From assembly GCA_945910005.1 (NCBI GenBank), contig OX246743.1, positions 5,962,018 to 6,026,017 on the forward strand: a stretch of 64,000 nt of DNA, written 5' to 3'. Both the position numbers and the translations under genes were made by a program. The notes under the pieces are model-generated. The model worked only from the letters and a program-made list of their open reading frames with translations, was not told the origin of the DNA and searched no databases. The stretch is from Isoperla grammatica (Eukaryota; Arthropoda; Insecta; Plecoptera; Perlodidae). Of this stretch, positions 1-57,089 are shown piece by piece; within the stretch, counting starts at the first letter, position 1; each line of letters begins with the position of its first letter.

Positions 1-2380
1 TTGAATACCAGAGCTTACTAACTTTTTATGTATATACATCAAATTCTAGCAATAACTAACTTGTTTCGTATGTTTTAAAATACCAGACATAAATAGCATT
101 TCAAAATATAGTCAAATAGACCCGATGTGAAATAAACTCAAATTTAGCTAAACGAACAAGTATATCACTGACACACTTCAACAACAGAATAGTGATTTCA
201 CTACCTTCAGATTATTTTACTATTTGAGTGTTCCAAGGCAAGATCAAAATTATTCTCTTGTGCATACTGTTTGGAATATAAAGCCTCAACCGCAATTTGT
301 CGGTATCGGGATTGCAATCGCAATTAAGAAATCATAGAAGAGTTAACCTACATGGTTCTTATGGCGCTGTTCACAATACAATCTTAATGTCGTAATGATT
401 TAGCATGAGAAAATGTACGGTAACGATCCATCCCGACCCCGTATATGAACACGAATATGAATATGAATACGAGAATTTGGAATATGAAAAAATAAATAAC
501 AATTGCTTTGTATTTTATGGAGGGATTGACTGCATAGTTTATACTTTGGTCTAGAGACAAATCTTATGAAGAGCTGCTATGCAATATGCATGCGTAGTAC
601 ATCAAAAGCAAATACTAAAATACCACTGTAGTAGTTGATGGCGACTATAATGGGCTATAAACAATAGCAAAATAAAAAACAATTCATTTTAAACGGAGTG
701 GCATGGTAATAAACGCACTACAATCCAGTTGAGCCAAACATGACTGTTTGCTTGTTGTTTTGCTTGAGCAGCAAACAAACTTTTCTCACCAACCCAATCA
801 AGTGGTCATATTATTGGTGTGTAATTAACAAATCAAGATTCACTAAGCTTCCTACATCGGGTCAAGACAATAACCTATCATAAGTCATAACAGTACTATA
901 CAAGCACAAGATGATGCCGCACGTAGAGTCAGCTAACCATGAGAATTCTACCATCATTGCCTGGTGAATCACTGCAAAGTGAATCTTGGTAGACGGGTCT
1001 AGAATTTTGTATCGGATTATATTATTGGCGGTGTTTAACGACGTCCTCGACCCCTTAGGTCATATGACGTCTTCCGAATCAGGTCCATCTACATCGCGAG
1101 GTCGTCAATCGTCATAAAGGGAGTCCAGCAAGGGAGGGCAGGGACAAGTGGGAGAATGAATCATCAGTGGGATAGTGGAGGTGTAAGAATATCACTGGGT
1201 CTCCTTTCGTCACCTCTTCCGACCAGCAGGGTCACTCTGGGCTTATTCTAACCCAGGCCGTGACGGGTCTTTTGTATCGGAGTAATCGAACCTCATATAT
1301 CTATGAAGTCACATCAATTAAATTGGGTAAACATTAAAATTGAGTTTACAAGGCGCTCTTTTACTTAACCCCCCCCCCCCCCTCTACAATATATTAGCCA
1401 AGTAATAGGGTACATTTTCTTTTATCGCCCTGTAGAAGTACTTTTCCTAAAAACGACGTATTAATATCTTTCGATTGATACGTTTAACGAAACCTCTGCA
1501 TCCCCCCCACCCCCAGGATTTTTTTTTTTTTACTTCACCTAGAGATACCGATATTAAAACCCACGTATCGGCAGCTTTATTTTGATACCCATAATGCATA
1601 CATTCAAATATGTATTCCTTTTAAATTAAACATCGGTAATTAATGTATAATTAATTATGCTGAGATATCATACGAATATTACTTTTATTTCGGTAAACTT
1701 TCTACAGTAGTTTCATATGTTACTACTTATGTATTTACAACTATTAACCATATATTTCATTATACGAATTCTACACGGGAACCATTTTATTAAAAATGTT
1801 ATTATATTGATATTAATTCATTAATGCTTGCCGAAATATCTATACACAGGTTTTCAATGTTATTCTTATTACAAAAGGCTTAACTTAATGTATTTAATAT
1901 ACAATATCAGACAAATCTTTGAAAATAACGATTATATAAGCATTAATTAATTAAAGCATTTTAATTAATAACGTTAATTAGGGGGGTCGGACGGCGGTAA
2001 ACTTTCTTCGGCATATGTAGGTATATATAGCAAACAACTTCTGATAAACAAAAAAATTCTGTACCAATTAATTCCGGGTAAAATTGCTATGTTACCGGGG
2101 TATTAGTATTTAGTTCTATCAATGCTGTTCAATGCTGCACAAGAAAACTTATTTCTGCAAATGGTAACTTAAAACACTGGTAACCCGATGACAACATCAA
2201 AATGTTATATTATATTCTCATTTATTACATTTGTATTTTTGTTCCATTTTGCTTCGAGTTTTTTTTTTTCGAAAAATCAACAAATTCACATGGATATCGT
2301 TATCAAACATAATAACAATAATGACAATAATAGCAACTACTACTATAGTATACAACTTATTGGTTAATAACAACAGTAAT
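1..2380. other. AT-rich non-coding stretch, no gene seen
   Basis: I see no supported exon, RNA gene or mobile element here. It holds a C-run near 1371-1382, a T-run near 1519, and a short GC-richer patch at about 1010-1270 in which a phrase like GACGGGTCT...TTTTGTATCGGA occurs twice (near 993 and 1263). It lies 3' of the last recognised CCDC66 exon, so it could be a terminal intron or 3' flank of that gene. I looked for a further C-terminal exon on the minus strand and found none I could support. Confidence 0.5.
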
Positions 2381-2381
2381 A

Positions 2382-2696
<315 letters not shown>

Positions 2697-2708
2697 CAAG
2701 CATTCCTA

Positions 2709-45041
<42,333 letters not shown>

Positions 45042-45280
45042 CTAACAAACATCGGTCCCCATGGCAACTGTACACACTACTCACAACACAGTCCGGGACG
45101 GTCGATGCGCTATGGATCTCCATGTTGTATTCATGTGCAATGTTAGTGACCTCTTTTGGGTGTTGAGTCAATGGACTAGACCCATATTTGCAGACATGCT
45201 GCGGGTAGTTCATTGATAAGCGTTACGCATTGAGGACTATCGTGACGATGAGACTCATGTTGGGATCAACGTCCTGGTAG

Positions 45281-48200
45281 GCTAATAGAGACGATACATG
45301 ATATCTGTGTTAGGGCTTCACGCCTCATTGCGACAACAAGGCTAATAGAGACGATACATGATATCTGTGTTGGGGCTTCACGCCTCATTGCGACAACAAG
45401 GCTAATAGAGACGATACATGATATCTGTGTTGGGGCTTCACGCCTCATTGCGACAACAAGGCTAATAGAGACGATACATGATATCTGTGTTAGGGCTTAA
45501 TGCCTCATTGCGACAACAAGGCTAATAGAGACGATACATGATATCTGTGTTAGGGCTTCACGCCTCATTGCGACAACAAGGCTAATAGAGACGATACATG
45601 ATATCTGTGTTGGGGCTTCACGCCTCATTGCGACAACAAGGCTAATAGGGACGATACATGATATCTGTGTTAGGGCTTAATGCCTCATTGCGACAACAAG
45701 GCTAATAGAGACGATACATGATATCTGTGTTAGGGCTTCACGCCTCATTGCGACAACAAGGCTAATAGAGACGATACATGATATCTGTGTTAGGGCTTCA
45801 CGCCTCATTGCGACAACAAGGCTAATAGAGACGATACATGATATCTGTGTTGGGGCTTCACACCTCATTGCGGCAACAAGGCTAATAGAGACGATACATG
45901 ATATCTGTGTTGGGGCTTCACGCCTCATTGCGACAACAAGGCTAATAGAGACGATACATGATATCTGTGTTAGGGCTTCACGCCTCATTGCGACAACAAG
46001 GCTAATAGAGACGATACATGATATCTGTGTTAGGGCTTCACGCCTCATTGCGGCAACAAGGCTAATAGAGACGATACATGATATCTGTGTTAGGGCTTCA
46101 CGCCTCATTGCGACAACAAGGCTAATAGAGACGATACATGATATCTGTGTTAGGGCTTCACGCCTCATTGCGACAACAAGGCTAATAGAGACGATACATG
46201 ATATCTGTGTTAGGGCTTCACGCCTCATAGCGACAACAAGGCTAATAGAGACGATACATGATATCTGTGTTGGGGCTTCACGCCTCATTGCGACAACAAG
46301 GCTAATAGAGACGATACATGATATCTGTGTTAGGGCTTCACGCCTCATTGCGACAACAAGGCTAATAGAGACGATACATGATATCTGTGTTAGGGCTTCA
46401 CGCCTCATTGCGGCAACAATGCTAATAGAGACGATACATGATATCTGTGTTAGGGCTTCACGCCTCATTGCGACAACAAGGCTAATAGAGAGATACATGA
46501 TATCTGTGTTAGGGCTTCACGCCTCATTGCGACAACAAGGTTAATAGAGACGATACATGATATCTGTGTTAGGGCTCCACGCCTCATTGCGTCAACAAGG
46601 CTAATAGAGACGATACATGATATCTGTGTTGGGGCTTCACGCCTCATTGCGACAACAAGGCTAATAGAGACGATACATGATATCTGTGTTGGGGCTTCAC
46701 GCCTCATTGCGACAACAAGGCTAATAGAGACGATACATGATATCTGTGTTGGGGCTTCACGCCTCATTGCGACAACAAGGCTAATAGAGACGATACATGG
46801 TATCTGTGTTAGGACTACACGCCTCATTGCGACAACAAGGCTAATAGAGACGATACATGATATCTGTGTTAGGGCTTCACGCCTCATTGCGGCAACAAGG
46901 CTAATAGAGACGATACATGATATCTGTGTTGGGGCTTCACGCCTCATTGCGACAACAAGGCTAATAGAGACTATACATGATATCTGTGTTGGGGCTTCAC
47001 GCCTCATTGCGACAACAAGGCTAATAGAGACGATACATGATATCTGTGTTAGGGCTTCACGCCTCATTGCGACAACAAGGCTAATAGAGACTATACATGA
47101 TATCTGTGTTAGGGCTTCACGCCTCATTGCGACAACAAGGCTAATAGAGACTATACATGATATCTGTGTTAGGGCTTCACGCCTCATTGCGGCAACAAGG
47201 CTAATAGAGACGATACATGATATCTGTGTGGGGCTTCACGCCTCATTGCGACAACAAGGCTAATAGAGACTATACATAATATCTGTGTTAGGGCTTCACG
47301 CCTCATTGCGACAACAAGGCTAATAGAGAGATACATGATATCTGTGTTAGGGCTCCACGCCTCATTGCGACAACAAGGCTAATAGAGACGATACATGATA
47401 TCTGTGTGGGGCTTCACGCCTCATTGCGACAACAAGGCTAATAGAGACGATACATGATATCTGTGTTAGGGCTTCACGCCTCATTGCGACAACAAGGCTA
47501 ATAGAGACGATACATGATATCTGTGTGGGGCTTCACGCCTCATTGCGACAACAAGGCTAATAGAGAGATACATGATATCTGTGTTAGGGCTCCACGCCTC
47601 ATTGCGACAACAAGGCTAATAGAGACGATACATGATATCTGTGTTGGGGCTTCACGCCTCATTGCGACAACAAGGCTAATAGAGACGATACATGATATCT
47701 GTGTGGGGCTTCACGCCTCATTGCGACAACAAGGCTAATAGAGACGATACATGATATCTGTGTTGGGGCTTCACGCCTCATTGCGACAACAAGGCTAATA
47801 GAGACGATACATGATATCAGTGTTAGGGCTTCACGCCTCATTGCGACAACAAGGCTAATAGAGACGAAACATGATATCTGTGTTGGGGCTTCACGCCTCA
47901 TTGCGACAACAAGGCTAATAGAGACGATACATGATATCTGTGTTGGGGCTTCACGCCTCATTGCGACAACAAGGCTAATAGAGACGATACATGATATCTG
48001 TGTTGGGGCTTCACGCCTCATTGCGACAACAAGGCTAATAGGGACGATACATGATATCTGTGTTAGGGCTTCACGCCTCATTGCGACAACAAGGCTAATA
48101 GAGACGATACATGATATCTGTGTTGGGGCTTCACGCCTCATTGCGACAACAAGGCTAATAGAGACGATACATGATATCTGTGTTGGGGCTTCACGCCTCA

Positions 48201-51200
48201 TTGCGACAACAAGGCTAATAGAGACGATACATGATATCTGTGTTAGGGCTTCACGCCTCATTGCGACAACAAGGCTAATAGAGACGATACATGATATCTG
48301 TGTTGGGGCTTCACGCCTCATTGCGACAACAAGGCTAATAGAGACGATACATGATATCTGTGTTAGGGCTTCACGCCTCATTGCGACAACAAGGCTAATA
48401 GAGACGATACATGATATCTGTGTTAGGGCTTCACGCCTCATTGCGACAACAAGGCTAATAGAGACGATACATGATATCTGTGTTAGGGCTTCACGCCTCA
48501 TTGCGACAACAAGGCTAATAGAGACGATACATGATATCTGTGTTAGGGCTTCACGCCTCATTGCGACAACAAGGCTTATAGAGAGATACATGATATCTGT
48601 GTTAGGGCTTCACGCCTCATTGCGACAACAAGGTTAATAGAGACGATACATGATATCTGTGTTAGGGCTCCACGCCTCATTGCGACAACAAGGCTAATAG
48701 AGACGATACATGATATCTGTGTTAGGGCTTCACGCCTCATTGCGACAACAAGGCTAATAGAGACGATACATGATATCTGTGTTGGGGCTTCACGCCTCAT
48801 TGCGACAACAAGGCTAATAGAGACGATACATGATATCTGTGTTAGGGCTTCACGCCTCATTGCGACAACAAGGCTAATAGAGACGATACATGATATCTGT
48901 GTTAGGGCTTCACGCCTCATTGCGACAACAAGGCTAATAGAGACGATACATGATATCTGTGTTAGGGCTTCACGCCTCATTGCGACAACAAGGCTAATAG
49001 AGACGATACATGATATCTGTGTTAGGGCTTCACGCCTCATTGCGACAACAAGGCTTATAGAGAGATACATGATATCTGTGTTAGGGCTTCACGCCTCATT
49101 GCGACAACAAGGTTAATAGAGACGATACATGATATCTGTGTTAGGGCTCCACGCCTCATTGCGTCAACAAGGCTAATAGAGACGATACATGATATCTGTG
49201 TTGGGGCTTCACGCCTCATTGCGACAACAAGGCTAATAGAGACGATACATGATATCTGTGTTGGGGCTTCACGCCTCATTGCGGCAACAAGGCTAATAGA
49301 GACGATACATGATATCTGTGTTGGGGCTTCACGCCTCATTGCGACAACAAGGCTAATCGAGACGATACATGACATCTGTGTTAGGGCTTCACGCCTCATT
49401 GCGACAACAAGGCTAATAGAGACGATACATGATATCTGTGTTAGGGCTTCACGCCTCATTGCGGCAACAAGGCTAATAGAGACGATACATGATATCTGTG
49501 TTAGGGCTTAATGCCTCATTGCGGCAACAAGGCTAATAGAGACGATTCATGATATCTGTGTTGGGGCTTCACGCCTCATTGCGACAACCAGGCTAATAGA
49601 GACGATACATGATATCTGTGTTGGGGCTTCACGCCTCATTGCGACAACAAGGCTAATAGAGACGATACATGATATCTGTGTTAGGGCTTCACGCCTCATT
49701 GCGGCAACAAGGCTAATAGAGACGATACATGATATCTGTGTTAGGGCTTAATGCCTCATTGCGGCAACAAGGCTAATAGAGACGATTCATGATATCTGTG
49801 TTAGGGCTTCACGCCTCATTGCGACAACAAGGCTAATAGAGACGATACATGATATCTGTGTTTGGGCTTCACGCCTCATTGCGACAACAAGGCTAATAGA
49901 GACGATACATGATATCTGTGTTAGGGCTCCACGCCTCATTGCGTCAACAAGGCTAATAGAGACGATACATGATATCTGTGTTAGGGCTTCACGCCTCATT
50001 GCGACAACAAGGCTAATAGAGACGATACATGATATCTGTGTTAGGGCTTCACGCCTCATTTCGACAACTAGGCTAATAGAGACGATACATGATATCTGTG
50101 TTAGGGCTTCACGCCTCATTGCGACAACAAGGCTAATAGAGACGATACATGATATCTGTGTTAGGGCTTCACGCCTCATTGCGACAACAAGGCTAATAGA
50201 GACGATACATGATATCTGTGTTGGGGCTTCACGCCTCATTGCGACAACAAGGCTAATAGAGACGATACATGATATCTGTGTTTGGGCTTCACGCCTCATT
50301 GCGGCAACAAGGCTAATAGAGACGATACATGATATCTGTGTTAGGGCTTCACGCCTCATTGCGACAACAAGGCTAACAGAGACGATACATGATATCTGTG
50401 TTAGGGCTTCACGCCTCCTTGCGACAACAAGGCTAATAGAGAGATACATGATATCTGTGTTAGGGCTTCACGCCTCATTGCGACAACAAGGCTAACAGAG
50501 ACGATACATGATATCTGTGTTAGGGCTTCACGCCTCCTTGCGACAACAAGGCTAATAGAGAGATACATGATATCTGTGTTAGGGCTTCACGCCTCATTGC
50601 GACAACAAGGCTAATAGAGACGATACATGATATCTGTGTTGGGGCTTCACGCCTCCTTGCGACAACAAGGCTAATAGAGACGATACATGATATCTGTGTT
50701 AGGGCTTCACGCCTCATTGCGACAACAAGGCTAATAGAGACGATACATGATATCTGTGTTGGGGCTTCACGCCTCATTGCGACAACAAGGCTAATAGAGA
50801 CTATACATGATATCTGTGTTGGGGCTTCACGCCTCATTGCGATAACAAGGCTAATAGAGACGATACATGATATCTGTGTTAGGGCTTCACGCCTCATTGC
50901 GACAACAAGGCTAATAGAGACGATACATGATATCTGTGTTGGGGCTTCACGCCTCATTGCGACAACAAGGCTAATAGAGACTATACATGATATCTGTGTT
51001 GGGGCTTCACGCCTCATTGCGACAACAAGGCTAATAGAGACGATACATGATATCTGTGTTGGGGCTTCACGCCTCATTGCGACAACAAGGCTAATAGAGA
51101 CGATACATGATATCTGTGTTGGGGCTTCACGCCTCATTGCGACAACAAGGCTAATAGAGACTATACATGATATCTGTGTTAGGGCTTCACGCCTCATAGC

Positions 51201-53928
51201 GACAACAAGGCTAATAGAGACGATACATGATATCTGTGTTAGGGCTTCACGCCTCATTGCGACAACAAGGCTAATAGAGACGATACATGATATCTGTGTT
51301 AGGGCTTCACGCCTCATTGCGGCAACAATGCTAATAGAGACGATACATGATATCTGTGTTGGGGCTTCACGCCTCATTGCGACAACAAGGCTAATAGAGA
51401 CGATACATGATATCTGTGTTTGGGCTTCACGCCTCATTGCGACAACAAGGCTAATAGAGACGATACATGATATCTGTGTTGGGGCTTCACGCCTCATTGC
51501 GACAACAAGGCTAATAGAGACGATACATGATATCTGTGTTGGGGCTTCACGCCTCATTGCGACAACAAGGCTAATAGAGACGATACATGATATCTGTGTT
51601 GGGGCTTCACGCCTCATTGCGACAACAAGGCTAATAGAGACGATACATGATATCTGTGTTGGGGCTTCACGCCTCATTGCGACAACAAGGCTAATAGAGA
51701 CGATACATGATATCTGTGTTGGGGCTTCACGCCTCATTGCGACAACAAGGCTAATAGAGAGATACATGATATCTGTGTTAGGGCTTCACGCCTCATTGCG
51801 ACAACAAGGCTAATAGAGACGATACATGATATCTGTGTTGGGGCTTCACGCCTCATTGCGACAACAAGGCTAATAGAGACGATACATGATATCTGTGTTA
51901 GGGCTTCACGCCTCATTGCGACAACAAGGCTAATAGAGACGATACATGATATCTGTGTTAGGGCTTCACGCCTCATTGCGACAACAAGGCTAATAGAGAC
52001 GATACATGATATCTGTGTTGGGGCTTCACGCCTCATTGCGACAACAAGGCTAATAGAGACGATACATGATATCTGTGTTGGGGCTTCACGCCTCATTGCG
52101 ACAACAAGGCTAATAGAGACGATACATGATATCTGTGTTAGGGCTTCACGCCTCATTGCGACAACAAGGCTAATAGAGACGATACATGATATCTGTGTTA
52201 GGGCTTCACGCCTCATTGCGACAACAAGGCTAATAGAGACGATACATGATATCTGTGTTAGGGCTTCACGCCTCATTGCGACAACAAGGCTAATAGAGAC
52301 GATACATGATATCTGTGTTGGGGCTTCACGCCTCATTGCGACAACAATGCTAATAGAGACGATACATGATATCTGTGTTAGGGCTTCACGCCTCATTGCG
52401 ACAACAAGGCTAATCGAGACGATACATGATATCTGTGTTGGGGCTTCACGCCTCATTGCGACAACAAGGCTAATAGAGACGATACATGATATCTGTGTTG
52501 GGGCTTCACGCCTCATTGCGACAACAAGGCTAATAGAGACGATACATGATATCTGTGTTGGGGCTTCACGCCTCATTGCGACAACAAGGCTAATAGAGAC
52601 GATACATGATATCTGTGTTAGGGCTTCACGCCTCATTTGCGACAACAAGGCTAATAGAGACGATACATGATATCTGTGTTGGGGCTTCACGCCTCATTTG
52701 CGACAACAAGGCTAATAGAGACGATACATGATATCTGTGTTAGGGCTTCACGCCTCATTGCGACAACAAGGCTAATAGAGACGATACATGATATCTGTGT
52801 TGGGGCTTCACGCCTCATTGCGACAACAAGGCTAATAGAGACGATACATGATATCTGTGTTGGGGCTTCACGCCTCATTTGCGACAACAAGGCTAATAGA
52901 GACGATACATGATATCTGTGTTAGGGCTTCACGCCTCATTGCGACAACAAGGCTAATAGAGACGATACATGATATCTGTGTTGGGGCTTCACGCCTCATT
53001 TGCGACAACAAGGCTAATAGAGACGATACATGATATCTGTGTTAGGGCTTCACGCCTCATTGCGACAACAAGGCTAATAGAGACGATACATGATATCTGT
53101 GTTAGGGCTTCACGCCTCATTGCGACAACAAGGCTAATCGAGACTATACATGATATCTGTGTTAGGGCTTCACGCCTCATTGCGACAACAAGGCTAATAG
53201 AGACTATACATGATATCTGTGTTGGGGCTTCACGCCTCATTGCGACAACAAGGCTAATAGAGACGATACATGATATCTGTGTTGGGGCTTCACGCCTCAT
53301 TGCGACAACAAGGCTAATAGAGACGATACATGATATCTGTGTTAGGGCTTCACGCCTCATTGCGACAACAAGGCTAATAGAGACGATACATGATATCTGT
53401 GTTAGGGCTTCACGCCTCATTGCGACAACAAGGCTAATAGAGACGATACATGATATCTGTGTTAGGGCTTCACGCCTCATTGCGACAACAAGGCTAATAG
53501 AGACTATACATGATATCTGTGTTGGGGCTTCACGCCTCATTGCGACAACAAGGCTAATAGAGACGATACATGATATCTGTGTTAGGGCTTCACGCCTCAT
53601 TGCGACAACAAGGCTAATAGAGACGATACATGATATCTGTGTTAGGGCTTCACGCCTCATTGCGACAACAAGGCTAATAGAGACTATACATGATATCTGT
53701 GTTAGGGCTTCACGCCTCATTGCGACAACAAGGCTAATAGAGACGATACATGATATCTGTGTTAGGGCTTCACGCCTCATTGCGACAACAAGGCTAATAG
53801 AGACGATACATGATATCTGTGTTAGGGCTTCACGCCTCATTGCGACAACAAGGCTAATAGAGACGATACATGATATCTGTGTTAGGGCTTCACGCCTCAT
53901 TGCGACAACAAGGCTAATAGAGACGATA
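45281..53928. repeat. 60-bp satellite array, about 144 units (8.6 kb)
   Basis: The unit is built on GCTAATAGAGACGATACATG, ATATCTGTGTTAGGGCTTCA and CGCCTCATTGCGACAACAAG. Common variants are TTAGGG/TTGGGG, GACGA/GACTA, AGAGAGATACAT (a 2-base deletion), GGCTCCACG and TTAATGCC. Some variants travel together (AGAGAGATAC, then AAGGTTAATAG, then GGCTCCACG with GCGTCAAC at 46489-46592 and 49068-49165), which shows higher-order units. Long open frames on both strands exist only because 60 is a multiple of 3. A faint echo (CTGATAGAGACGATAAG) lies at 54725. Confidence 0.97.
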
Positions 53929-54110
53929 TGCTGCGTGTTTTGTCAATGTTTAGGGTAAATGTATGCCAAGCACTAAGCAGCCAGGTTGATTGAGAAGACA
54001 AGTGCGACTGGCCGCGACTAAATAGTTAATTATTAGACTTCCCTACTCTTTATGCAACGGGGCTTATCGAAATGGTTCCAGATAAATGGCGTTGGTTAGT
54101 ATGTATTATT

Positions 54111-54446
54111 AAGTGGCCGTCATCTTAAGAGTTCATCCGAGTTATGCTGAATGCCTTCCCCTCCTACCCCCACCAGTGCCCGCGCACGGGCGAAGAGAGG
54201 CAGTGAAAGATCTAAACTCTATAATAGACCGTCGAGCTGTCACCAAAGCTGTCAACGATCTTCCAATTAAATAAGCTATCTTTCAATAGAAATTAATTCC
54301 TTTATTCTAATTATTTTTCTTATTCTATCATTATTAACTTTACGTAGATCTTTCCTGCCTCTCTTCGTCCGTGCGCGGGCACTGGTGGGGTAAGAGGGGA
54401 AGGCATTTCGCAGAACTCGGATGAACTCTTTAGGTGACGGCTACTT
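54111..54446. mobile_element. Foldback MITE with 7-bp flanking repeat
   Basis: The ends AAGTGGCCGTCATCTTAAGA and its near complement, with GAGTTCATCCGAGTT, GGCATTCAGC/GGCATTTCGC and CCAGTGCCCGCGCACGG arms. Flanked by TATTATT on both sides (54104-54110 and 54447-54453), though in such AT-rich sequence the duplication could be partly chance. Confidence 0.7.
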
Positions 54447-54457
54447 TATTATTTGAG

Positions 54458-54635
54458 AATCAACTGCTCGGCAGTCCAGGTTAGTGGAGGAACCTATATG
54501 ACTGGTCAAAGTTACACCGTCCTTTCGGATGGGACGTAAAGCCGATGGTCCCCTTGGTACTTCTCGATAGGAGTAGGTTACGTACCGGTACTGGGTTTCC
54601 CCTCCTCCCTTCTTCGTCATGCATCGTTTTTAATA
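54458..54635 (+). mobile_element. 5S-type SINE, body only
   Basis: Starts CAACTGCTCGGCAGTCCAGG and matches the body of the 42396-42760 element through CGTAAAGCCGATGG and CCCCTCCTCCCTTCTTC. The 5S-like head is missing, so this is a 5'-truncated insertion. It begins about 10 bp after the target repeat of the preceding MITE. Confidence 0.7.
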
Positions 54636-54639
54636 ATGA

Positions 54640-57088
54640 TTGCTGTACTAGTCACTGTAAAATGGCATCCAATGGTGAATGTGGCCAATTCATAAATAAA
54701 TAAATGTTTCGAATAGAGAGGGGCTGATAGAGACGATAAGTGAGGATCTTGGAAAAATAGTTTGCTGTGTACTTAACACATATTTATGCATCAGGGTTAA
54801 TCGAAGTGTTGAAAGAATAAATACAAATAATTAATTTAAACGTTTTTAGTTTTCCAAAAAAATGTTGATATTATTAAACATAGGAGTTTTGAGTGTACAT
54901 TTTAAATTTAAACGTTATTTAAATATGTTACATTTCAAATTGTTCCAATTTTCAGTCTCGCTAAGTAAACTTGCTTCTGACACTGCATTAATGTAGACGG
55001 GAAAACGATTTGTTATTTTATTATATCAATCTCGAGTATTTCCTTAAAGCAAACGTCATCAAAAAAGTTTCATCTCGACAGCAGCAAAGCATGTCGACCA
55101 CTTTAAAATCGCTCCGACGTCCATATCTCGAAATAGACTGCGTATTTGCAACGTGGCCACTCGTTCGCCTTGGCTGGTTAAAGCAGCGCAATGCAGACAG
55201 ATCCTTCCAGACTCCTCGCGGAGAAACATTGACTCTAAAAATAAAGACGCGTTTCAACTCTCTGTAAAATGTGCAAAAACTGAATAATAAAGAGGACTGT
55301 GATGTCCCCAGCCAGTATGGTACTAGCAACACCAAAAGACAACAATGAAACAAATGAATTGAATCGATGGACAAACAACAAGCTGTCAAAAAATAATTTC
55401 GTCTGATTTTGGAAAACAAAACAAAAAACAAACAAATACACATACAAAACTTTCACTTAGTCGTTGTCTATCATCAAAAGTTTTAAATGGCGAGCAGTTA
55501 CTATTGCTACACTTGTTTCTATTTCTATGGTTGCAATTTTATTATTTTGACAGCTGATGGTTTGTCCATCAGTTCAATTCATTTGTTCCATTGTTGTCTT
55601 TCGGTGTTGCTAGTGCCCTATGTCTTTTTACATGGGTATCGTTGGCCGAGACGAGCTTGGAGTTAGCAGATTGGACTGATTTAAAAAGGGAACGATGTGA
55701 GGAGTGAGAACATCAGGAAGCGATGAATATAATATGTCAGGATAGGAGGGTCGAAGAAGATGGTTAAACCGTCAGCAATATTATTTGATATTAATACAAG
55801 TTCGGAAGCTATGTCAAAATATACTTCTTGGCTGACACTTTATTTCTACTTTCAGGTAATTCGTAGTCGTCCCCTACCCCAAGGGATGCCCAGTGTTCCT
55901 AAGAATTTGTCTTATTTGTGGAAAATAAAATGCATGACATTGTTACCTGGCAACATCGGGCGCCCCTAGGGGCAGGGGACGACTATGAATATGGACTTTG
56001 TCACTACAATAAATAAATAGAACATTAGAACGTGTCAAACTACTGAGATAATATGTTGCCCACAGGGAAAGGTAAACCTGACGGGCCAGGATCTATGGTT
56101 TACTGAGTCGAGTCATCGTATTCTGTGATGTGTAACCATGGTTTCAACAAACATTACATTCAAAACGCATGGTTCAGTAACCATGGGTTTCAACAAACAC
56201 TACATTCAAAACGCTTGGCAGTCAGTCCCATGTTTGTAGCTTAGCGCCGCTTACCGGGTGAACGGAATTTAAAAAGCTATAGTGAAATCGACCCTTAGTA
56301 GAACATTCCAAAAATCTACTGCAGGAATGTTTAAAATCTAAACAAACTAAAACATTCATATATCCCCAAATCGATTGAAAAGTATGCGCCCCCTCCCCCC
56401 CCCGTCTTTTAAAGCCTACAGAAGCAAAACGCGGCATGACTGCATCGAGTGTAAAAACCTCGACGCTAGTTAAAATACCCATCTACGTCTACGGTACTTG
56501 GCATGGCTACACTTTGTAAAGGTCATAACTATTATGGAAATTGAGCATCTATATAAATCATAGCCGATCCCGAGATTTGCTTTGCTTTAAACGGAAAACG
56601 TGATCAATTTACGAGTTTTACGCCAACAAAATGAAAAACAAAACACAGCGAGAATAGCAGAGTAATTCGTCAGTCTGGGAGGCGTATTCTGTTGTCTGTC
56701 TGGCTTTACTGGGTCACTTTGAAGGATTCGGGATCGCTGCCATAATAACATGTTAATTGTTTTGTTTTATACACGTTTAACTGGATCTTCGTTCAAAGTA
56801 GAATTATAATACATTAATACACGAATGCAGATTTAGGTAGATGGATTTAAATCAGTTTTTGAATTGCTGTAAAACTTGTAATGCAGCATTGTATTGACGC
56901 ATGTGGCAAAGCGTTGTTGAATGCTATGGTGCATTGTAGGGCACGGTTTGGCTATCGTAACCAAATAACCTAAAAGTATTGTACACTAATGTATATAATA
57001 TTATGTTAATACTGGCAAATAAAGCAATTGTCATTAGTATGATAAGTATACAGCTATATAACCAGCTGTATGAACAATGTGTTGTGAT
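54640..57088. other. Non-coding stretch with two small foldbacks
   Basis: A foldback at about 55317-55619 has ends GGTACTAGCAACACC and GGTGTTGCTAGTGCC and inner GACAACAATG-AACAAATGAA arms. A second, about 130 bp (55859-55990), pairs ATTCGTAGTCGTCCCCTACC with GGCAGGGGACGACTATGAAT. A 43-bp tandem duplication around AACCATGGTTTCAACAAACA lies at 56131-56217. No gene seen. Confidence 0.55.
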
Positions 57089-57089
57089 A

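Noticed and set aside
45281..53928. CRISPR-like array of regular repeats
   Set aside because: There are no unique spacers; the whole 60-bp unit repeats, and the setting is eukaryotic.
45677..53958. Many long frames on both strands (up to 415 codons) with a 20-residue repeat
   Set aside because: They arise from a 60-bp satellite whose period is a multiple of 3. Both strands are open at once and indels in the array break the frames at random.
55010..55456. Overlapping 85- and 140-codon frames
   Set aside because: They lie on opposite strands, partly over a foldback element, with no family resemblance or splice support.
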